Below the pieces are notes generated by a model. The model saw only the letters and a list, made by a program, of their open reading frames with translations. It made no database searches and was not told the origin of the DNA. Below, one piece after another: positions 5,799 to 10,525 of a stretch of 10,525 nucleotides of DNA (positions are counted from its first letter, which is position 1; every line of letters begins with the position of its first letter). The DNA is from an uncultured Oscillospiraceae bacterium (lineage in GTDB: Bacteria > Bacillota > Clostridia > Oscillospirales > Oscillospiraceae): the NCBI GenBank assembly GCA_958436045.1, contig CAUBIP010000063.1:1-10525 (forward strand), in the 5' to 3' direction. Both the position numbers and the translations under genes were made by a program.

Positions 5799-8110
5799 TA
5801 CGTATCACCTCCTGCAAAATGGGCGGTGTGCATTGCGGCCAGACAGGCGGCAGGATGCAGCGGGAGCGTGTCTATGGCGGCGCCTGTCGCGGCAAGCACG
5901 GCGTTGCGGATTGCTGGTGCAACGGGGACAACAGGCGGCTCGCCCAGCGCTTTGGTCCCGAAGGGGCTGGTGGGTTCTGCGTTTTCTACGAACACGGCGC
6001 CGATCCGGTCTGGGTGATCCATGGCGGTCAGCAGCTTGTAATCCAGCAGATTGTCGTTTAGCATCCGGCCGGTGGCTTGATCCAGTAAGAGCTGTTCTGT
6101 CAAACCGTAGCCCAATCCCATGCTGATCCCGCCATGCACCTGTGCTGCGGCCAGCTGCGGGTTGATCAAGGTGCCGCAATCGTGGGCGTTTACAATATCC
6201 AAAACCCGTATCGTACCCAAGCGGCTATCTACGGCGACCTCCGCGAAGCAGCAGCCGAGGCTAAGCGCGTTGGAATCACAGCGTTCAGTGATCTCCACGA
6301 TCAGCTGCGCTGCGTGCTCCATGCTGTAGCAGGCGTCCATCGCCAGCTCTGCCAAGTGTAAGAGCGGCGCCGGATCCGATTTGGAATAGACTGCCCCTGC
6401 TCTGTACACCAGAGCTTGTACGTCCAGACCGGTCATTTCCGCGGCACGGTCCAGAATCTTGCTGATCATCTGATCTGCTGCAGCGGCGATGGCCTTTCCG
6501 CAGACGTACGTTTGACGCGAAGCGTAAGCGCCGGTGCCGAACGGGGTGACATCCGTATTCTGGATCGATACGTACCGGACCTGCGTCAAAGGTACCTGCA
6601 GCCGGCTGGCTGCCATTTGGGTAAATGCCGTATCTGCGCCCTGTCCGATCTCACATTCTGCCATGTGCATCAGAAAGGTGCCGTCCTGATTTAGCAGCAG
6701 ACGGATCGTGACAGACTCCAGGCAGATCGGCCAAACGCCGGTCTTATACCAGAAAATAGCGCAGCCGGTACCGGTCCGGACAGAAGGCGGGAATGCCGAC
6801 GCCTGCCGGGCAAGCTGCCGCTGGTGCAGATAGGCCTGCGCTTTGTCCAGACACTGGTTGAGACTGTCAAAGTGATTGACAAGCGCACCATCATCCGAGG
6901 CAGCGCCGACAGCCATCATGTTCTTCCGGCGAAACGTGACCGGGTCCATCTGGATTGAAGCGGCAACATCGTCTATATGGGCTTCCAGGGCGAAGGTGAT
7001 CTGCGGAATGCCATAACCGCGCATCGCCCCGGCACAGGGCGTGTTGGTATAGACGGTGTGGGCGGTACAGGTATAAGCGTCGGAACGATACAGCATAGAA
7101 AAATCCAGTAGCCCCTTGGAAGCAATGGCGTGACCGTGGGACGCGTAGGCACCTTGGTTGGAGATGCTTTCCAGCTTGCGGGCAGCTATGGTCCCGTCTG
7201 GGCGGACATGCGTGACAAGATGGAAGGAAAGACTATGCCTGGTGCGCGTGCTGCAGAAGTCCTCCTCACGGGTCAATTCCAGCCGGACACATCGGCCGCC
7301 GACTTGGGTACAAAGATAAGCGTTCAATGGTTCGTACAGAGCGTCGTCCTTATTGCCAAAGCCGCCGCCGACCCAGGGCTTGATCACCTGGACCTGCCCC
7401 CAGGGAAGGCCAAGCGCCTGCGCGATGACCCGCCGCAGCACGTGGGCCATTTGGGTGCTGGCTACAACGACGAGCTTCTGGTGCTCCATATAGGCGTAAG
7501 AGACGGGGTTCTCCATGTGACAGTGCTTGACCGGCGGCACATGGTACCATTTGTCGATGCAGATCAGACCGGGTTCCCGAATCGCTGCGTCGTAATCTCC
7601 TTCTTCACGATGATTGCTGCCCATGATATTATCCGGGCATTCGGCATGCACCGGGACTGCGCCGGGCTGTATGGCCTCCTGCGGCGTAAAGACGGCGGGG
7701 TATTCTTCATATTCCACTTGAATCAAGCGGAGCGCTTGCCGGGCTGTTGATTCGTCTACCGCCACAACAGCGGCGATATCATCGCCATAGTAGCGGACGC
7801 GCTGATTTAGAAGCTTTCGATCTGCAATATCCTGCCAGGCAGGATCCAACGTCCAGGGGTTACCGGAGGTCGCAAAGGGAAGATCCGGCACTTCAAAGCA
7901 GGTGACGATCTTTACGACGCCAGGCAGCGCGCTGGCTTTGGCAGTGTCGATCCGCTTGACCAGGCCGTTAGCGATCGTTGCGTGGAGGACCTTTGCGACC
8001 AGGCAATTGGGCGGAAACAGGTCCGCAGTGAATTTGGAGCGCCCGGTCACTTTATCGTAAGCGTCTACCCGCGGGACACTTTGCCCGAGGAGGGAGCTTT
8101 GCTGCTTCAT
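5798..8110 (-). CDS. xdhA: Molybdenum hydroxylase large (Mo-cofactor) subunit, XdhA type, copy 1
   Basis: A 770-residue catalytic subunit of the xanthine dehydrogenase family. The N-terminal aldehyde oxidase/xanthine dehydrogenase a/b hammerhead domain (about 15-135, with RVDAYDKVTGRSKFTADL) leads into the two Mo-cofactor-binding domains. Motifs: GGGFGNKD (248-255), CAGAMRGYG (359-367), EIGQGADT (487-494), TGAYASRQTY (526-535) and LGEPPVVPVAPAIRNA (722-737). By position, Arg364 matches bovine Arg880 and Glu724 matches the catalytic Glu1261, while the Glu802 position is Asp255. No N-terminal Fe-S or FAD domain is fused, as expected for the split type. ATG 8110 overlaps the upstream stop (ATGA) and has AGGAGG 7 bases before it. 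Xanthine or another purine is the likely substrate class, but a different N-heterocycle or aldehyde cannot be excluded. Confidence 0.93.
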   Translation of the reverse strand: MKQQSSLLGQSVPRVDAYDKVTGRSKFTADLFPPNCLVAKVLHATIANGLVKRIDTAKASALPGVVKIVTCFEVPDLPFATSGNPWTLDPAWQDIADRKLLNQRVRYYGDDIAAVVAVDESTARQALRLIQVEYEEYPAVFTPQEAIQPGAVPVHAECPDNIMGSNHREEGDYDAAIREPGLICIDKWYHVPPVKHCHMENPVSYAYMEHQKLVVVASTQMAHVLRRVIAQALGLPWGQVQVIKPWVGGGFGNKDDALYEPLNAYLCTQVGGRCVRLELTREEDFCSTRTRHSLSFHLVTHVRPDGTIAARKLESISNQGAYASHGHAIASKGLLDFSMLYRSDAYTCTAHTVYTNTPCAGAMRGYGIPQITFALEAHIDDVAASIQMDPVTFRRKNMMAVGAASDDGALVNHFDSLNQCLDKAQAYLHQRQLARQASAFPPSVRTGTGCAIFWYKTGVWPICLESVTIRLLLNQDGTFLMHMAECEIGQGADTAFTQMAASRLQVPLTQVRYVSIQNTDVTPFGTGAYASRQTYVCGKAIAAAADQMISKILDRAAEMTGLDVQALVYRAGAVYSKSDPAPLLHLAELAMDACYSMEHAAQLIVEITERCDSNALSLGCCFAEVAVDSRLGTIRVLDIVNAHDCGTLINPQLAAAQVHGGISMGLGYGLTEQLLLDQATGRMLNDNLLDYKLLTAMDHPDRIGAVFVENAEPTSPFGTKALGEPPVVPVAPAIRNAVLAATGAAIDTLPLHPAACLAAMHTAHFAGGDT

Positions 8111-10389
8111 AAGAGCCCCTCCTTTCGGAATTTGGTCAGGCAGGCTTGCCCGGTCATTGGGAGTGAATCAAAAGCGACGCCTGTCGCATGCAGGATCGCG
8201 TTTCGAATCGCCGGAGCGACGGGAACAACCGGCGGCTCTCCCAGGGCTTTCACACCGAAGGGATTTGTCGGCTCTGGATTTTCAATAAACGAGGCCCGAA
8301 TTTTCGGCGGATGATCCATGGCGGTCGGCAGTTTGTAATCCAGCAAATTGTCCTGATGTAGGCGGCCGGTTTTTTTATCGAACTGCATTTGCTCTGCTAG
8401 AGCCCAACCGAGCCCCATGCTGATGCCGCCATAGACCTGCACTTGGGCCAAAACAGGATTCACAACGCGGCCGCAGTCGTGGACGTTCAGAATATCTACC
8501 ACGGTGACCTGCCCTGTGGCAATGTCTACTTCGACTTCTGCAAAGCAGCACCCGAGGCTCAGCGCATTGGTTTTGAGCTGGGTGGTTTTCTCGGCGCAGA
8601 TCACATGGGCCTGCTGTAGATCGTAATAGCTGTGGAGCGCAATGTCACGAATAGAATACAGTGCGTTGCCCTGCCAAGTGCGGACAAAGCCATTTTGATA
8701 GCGAAGTGTTTCCACTGCTTTTTTGCTCATCTGCGCCGCATGGGTCAGAATGCGCTCGATCAAAAGCTGCCCGGTATTGTAAATGGCTGCGGTGCCGATA
8801 TAGGTCTGCCGGGAGGCGTAGGCGCCGCTGCCGAGGCCGACGCTATCGGTATCCTGGGCTGAAACGATATGGATCGCTGTAAGCGGCAACTGCAGGACCT
8901 GTGCTGCGGTTTGGGTAAAGACAGTGTCAGCCCCTTGGCCGATCTCCACCTCTGGCATTTGCAGCTGCACAGAGCCATCCTGATTCAAGACCATCCGGCA
9001 GGTACAAGCCTCCAGCAGGAAGGGCCAGACCCCGGTATTGTACCAAAAACTCGCCACACCGATGCCGCGGCGGACCGAGCCGCGTTGGAAAGAAAAATCA
9101 GTACGCTTTTTGTGGTAATTTGTTAGTTGACAGCCCTTGCGGAGGCATTGATTCAGGCTGTCAAAGTAATTCTCCAAATACTCGCTGGGCTCTTTATATC
9201 CGACCTCCATATGATTGCGATGGCGAAATTCCACTGGGTCCATTCCGATGGCGCTGCAAATATCGTCTGTGTGTGCTTCCATTGCAAAGGTAGCCTGCGG
9301 GGCACCGTAGCCGCGCATTGCACCTGCGCAGGGCGTGTTGGTCAGTACGGTATACAGATCTGTTACCGTCGCATCAGCACGGTACATCATTTTGAAGGCG
9401 CTGGCACCTTTGCTGGCGATCGCGTGCCCATGGTGGCAATATGCACCTTTGTTTGCGTAAGCTGTCATTTTGCGGGCGGCGATGGAGCCGTCGGGTCGAA
9501 TGTGACTGACCAGATGGAAGAGCAGTTGATGGCGTACGCGGGTGTTCTGGAAATCCTCCTCGCGGCTCAGGCGGAGGTGGACACATCGACCGGCTACTTG
9601 CGTGCAGAGAAAGGCTGCCAACGGTTCATAGAGCGCATCCTCCTTGTTGCCGAAGCCGCCGCCAACGCACGGCTTTATGATGCGAACACTGCCCCAGGGA
9701 ATCCCCAGGGCCTGGCCGATAACACGCCGCAGGGAATGGGGTGTTTGTGTCGCGGAATAGATGACCAGGTGGCCGTTTTCCTGGTAGGCAAATGTGGATG
9801 TACTCTCTAATTGGCAATGCTTGACTTGCCCGGTACGATACCATTTGTCCACGACGGTCAGATTTGGTTCAGAGATGACGGCTTTGTAATTACCGCGCTC
9901 TTCCGTGGTGTGTGCGAGAATATTATCCGGAAAGCGTGTGTGAACCGGCGCTGCACCGGGCTCCATAGCGGAAAATACGTCTAGTACAGGGGGGGACTCC
10001 TCATAACGCACACGGATCAGAGATAGTGCTTTGTGCGCGGAGATCTCGTCTGTAGCGACCACGGCGGCAATATCATCGCCGTAATAGCGTACACGGCGAT
10101 TGAGCAAGTGCCGATCTTCGATCCCTTGCAGCGCTGGATCATTGCTCCAGGGGTGGGTACCGGTGTCGAAGGGGCGGTCTGGGACATCAAAGCAGGTAAT
10201 GATTTTTACGACGCCGTCGACCTGCAGCGCCTCGGCAAGATCAAAACCCAGCACGGTGCCATTGGCGATGGAAGCATGCAGGACGCGTGCCACCAAGGCG
10301 TTGCGTGGACAGAGATCATCTGTGTATTGCGCTTTGCCGGTGACCTTGTCAAGTGCGTCGATACGCGTGAGACTGCAGCCAATGTGCAT
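8107..10389 (-). CDS. xdhA: Molybdenum hydroxylase large (Mo-cofactor) subunit, XdhA type, copy 2
   Basis: A 760-residue paralogue of the following gene and the first gene of the operon. It has the same architecture: hammerhead domain with RIDALDKVTGKAQYTDDL (9-26), GGGFGNKE (243-250), CAGAMRGYG (354-362), EIGQGADT (482-489), SGAYASRQTY (521-530) and LGEPPVVPVAPAIRNA (717-732). All three purine-type active-site positions are the canonical residues: Glu250, Arg359 and Glu718 for bovine Glu802, Arg880 and Glu1261. In the 65 residues around the first Mo motif the two copies share 49 identities, counted by eye, so they are clear paralogues but diverged. AAAGGAG (10397-10403) lies 7 bases before ATG 10389. 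Of the two, this copy is the better candidate for xanthine dehydrogenase itself. Confidence 0.93.
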   Translation of the reverse strand: MHIGCSLTRIDALDKVTGKAQYTDDLCPRNALVARVLHASIANGTVLGFDLAEALQVDGVVKIITCFDVPDRPFDTGTHPWSNDPALQGIEDRHLLNRRVRYYGDDIAAVVATDEISAHKALSLIRVRYEESPPVLDVFSAMEPGAAPVHTRFPDNILAHTTEERGNYKAVISEPNLTVVDKWYRTGQVKHCQLESTSTFAYQENGHLVIYSATQTPHSLRRVIGQALGIPWGSVRIIKPCVGGGFGNKEDALYEPLAAFLCTQVAGRCVHLRLSREEDFQNTRVRHQLLFHLVSHIRPDGSIAARKMTAYANKGAYCHHGHAIASKGASAFKMMYRADATVTDLYTVLTNTPCAGAMRGYGAPQATFAMEAHTDDICSAIGMDPVEFRHRNHMEVGYKEPSEYLENYFDSLNQCLRKGCQLTNYHKKRTDFSFQRGSVRRGIGVASFWYNTGVWPFLLEACTCRMVLNQDGSVQLQMPEVEIGQGADTVFTQTAAQVLQLPLTAIHIVSAQDTDSVGLGSGAYASRQTYIGTAAIYNTGQLLIERILTHAAQMSKKAVETLRYQNGFVRTWQGNALYSIRDIALHSYYDLQQAHVICAEKTTQLKTNALSLGCCFAEVEVDIATGQVTVVDILNVHDCGRVVNPVLAQVQVYGGISMGLGWALAEQMQFDKKTGRLHQDNLLDYKLPTAMDHPPKIRASFIENPEPTNPFGVKALGEPPVVPVAPAIRNAILHATGVAFDSLPMTGQACLTKFRKEGLL

Positions 10390-10444
10390 GACGGTACTCC
10401 TTTCTGTGGAATGGGGGGGAATTCTTTGTGTTATGTTTAAAACT

Positions 10445-10473
10445 ATTATATATTATAATATTCAAATTGTAAA
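10445..10473 (-). promoter_or_regulatory. Sigma-A promoter of the xdh operon
   Basis: On the minus strand TTTACA (10473-10468; 5/6), a 17-base spacer and an exact TATAAT (10450-10445) precede the first xdhA gene. The leader is about 49 bases, holds a run of seven C, and is too short for a riboswitch. The spacer contains the 12-base palindrome ATATTATAATAT (10450-10461), a possible operator, though such a palindrome is easily found by chance in DNA this AT-rich. The rest of 10474-10525 is AT-rich with no gene visible. Confidence 0.75.
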
Positions 10474-10525
10474 TATATAAAATTAGATTCTGTATTAAAA
10501 ACAAAAATGTGCTGGAAAATTGTTG

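Larger units (their letters stand above)
3195..10389 (-). other. Five-gene operon: xdhA-xdhA-xdhB-xdhC-bmp
   Basis: All five genes lie on the minus strand. The first four overlap by 4, 1 and 4 bases, and each has a strong ribosome binding site inside the preceding gene. The BMP gene follows after 82 bases in which I see neither a terminator nor a convincing promoter. The only good promoter is at 10445-10473. Single-transcript expression is inferred from this arrangement. Confidence 0.8.

Noticed and set aside
9127..9810. Plus-strand reading frame of 227 codons opposite the first xdhA copy
   Set aside because: The minus-strand gene has uninterrupted Mo-hydroxylase motifs through this stretch. 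The plus-strand product has no known motif. A similar shadow occurs at 7130-7750 opposite the second copy.
10390..10440. Possible purine riboswitch before the xdh operon
   Set aside because: The predicted leader is only about 49 bases and contains a C-run but no three-way junction or conserved purine-aptamer core.
1..10525. tRNA, rRNA, CRISPR arrays, insertion sequences or attachment sites
   Set aside because: I saw no regular spaced repeats, transposase motifs, terminal inverted repeats or tRNA-like cloverleaf sequences. The only large repetition is the diverged pair of xdhA genes.

Overview
The window looks like a chromosomal segment of a spore-forming, anaerobic member of the Bacillota (class Clostridia, probably a gut-type Oscillospirales relative). 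The evidence is a SpoIID sporulation protein, strong AGGAGG-type ribosome binding sites, sigma-A-like promoters, and a moderately GC-rich coding style broken by AT-rich promoter regions. The genus is inference only.

Layout. Positions 1-1760 hold ordinary chromosomal genes: the 5' end of a membrane-anchored, possibly TPR-containing protein (minus strand), a divergent spoIID-like gene (plus), and a small GIY-YIG nuclease-domain gene (plus) whose promoter overlaps the spoIID stop codon. A hairpin at 1702-1759 closes this block and probably also terminates the minus-strand deaminase gene that converges on it.

Positions 1777-3163 hold a divergent pair: a zinc-dependent base/nucleoside deaminase (minus; guanine deaminase is the leading candidate) and a TetR-family regulator (plus). 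They share a short intergenic region with a sigma-A promoter and three AATAG/CTATT half-sites over its -10. The regulator gene ends at a strong intrinsic terminator.

Positions 3195-10389 form one minus-strand operon, read from the right-hand edge: molybdenum hydroxylase large subunit (copy 2), a second paralogous large subunit (copy 1), FAD subunit, [2Fe-2S] subunit, and a BMP-family lipoprotein. The first four genes overlap by 1-4 bases (ATGA, TAATG, TTGA), so they are probably translationally coupled. A consensus-like promoter (TTTACA-17-TATAAT) lies in the AT-rich leader.

How the genes may work together. The subunit set matches the three-subunit XdhA/XdhB/XdhC xanthine dehydrogenase type. 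With a purine-nucleoside-type binding lipoprotein and a deaminase nearby, it suggests purine uptake and catabolism: guanine deaminated to xanthine, then purine ring hydroxylation. The most unusual feature is the pair of intact large subunits sharing one FAD and one Fe-S partner. They differ at the position equivalent to the purine-binding Glu802 of bovine xanthine oxidoreductase (Asp in copy 1, Glu in copy 2), which suggests two substrate specificities plugged into one electron-transfer module.
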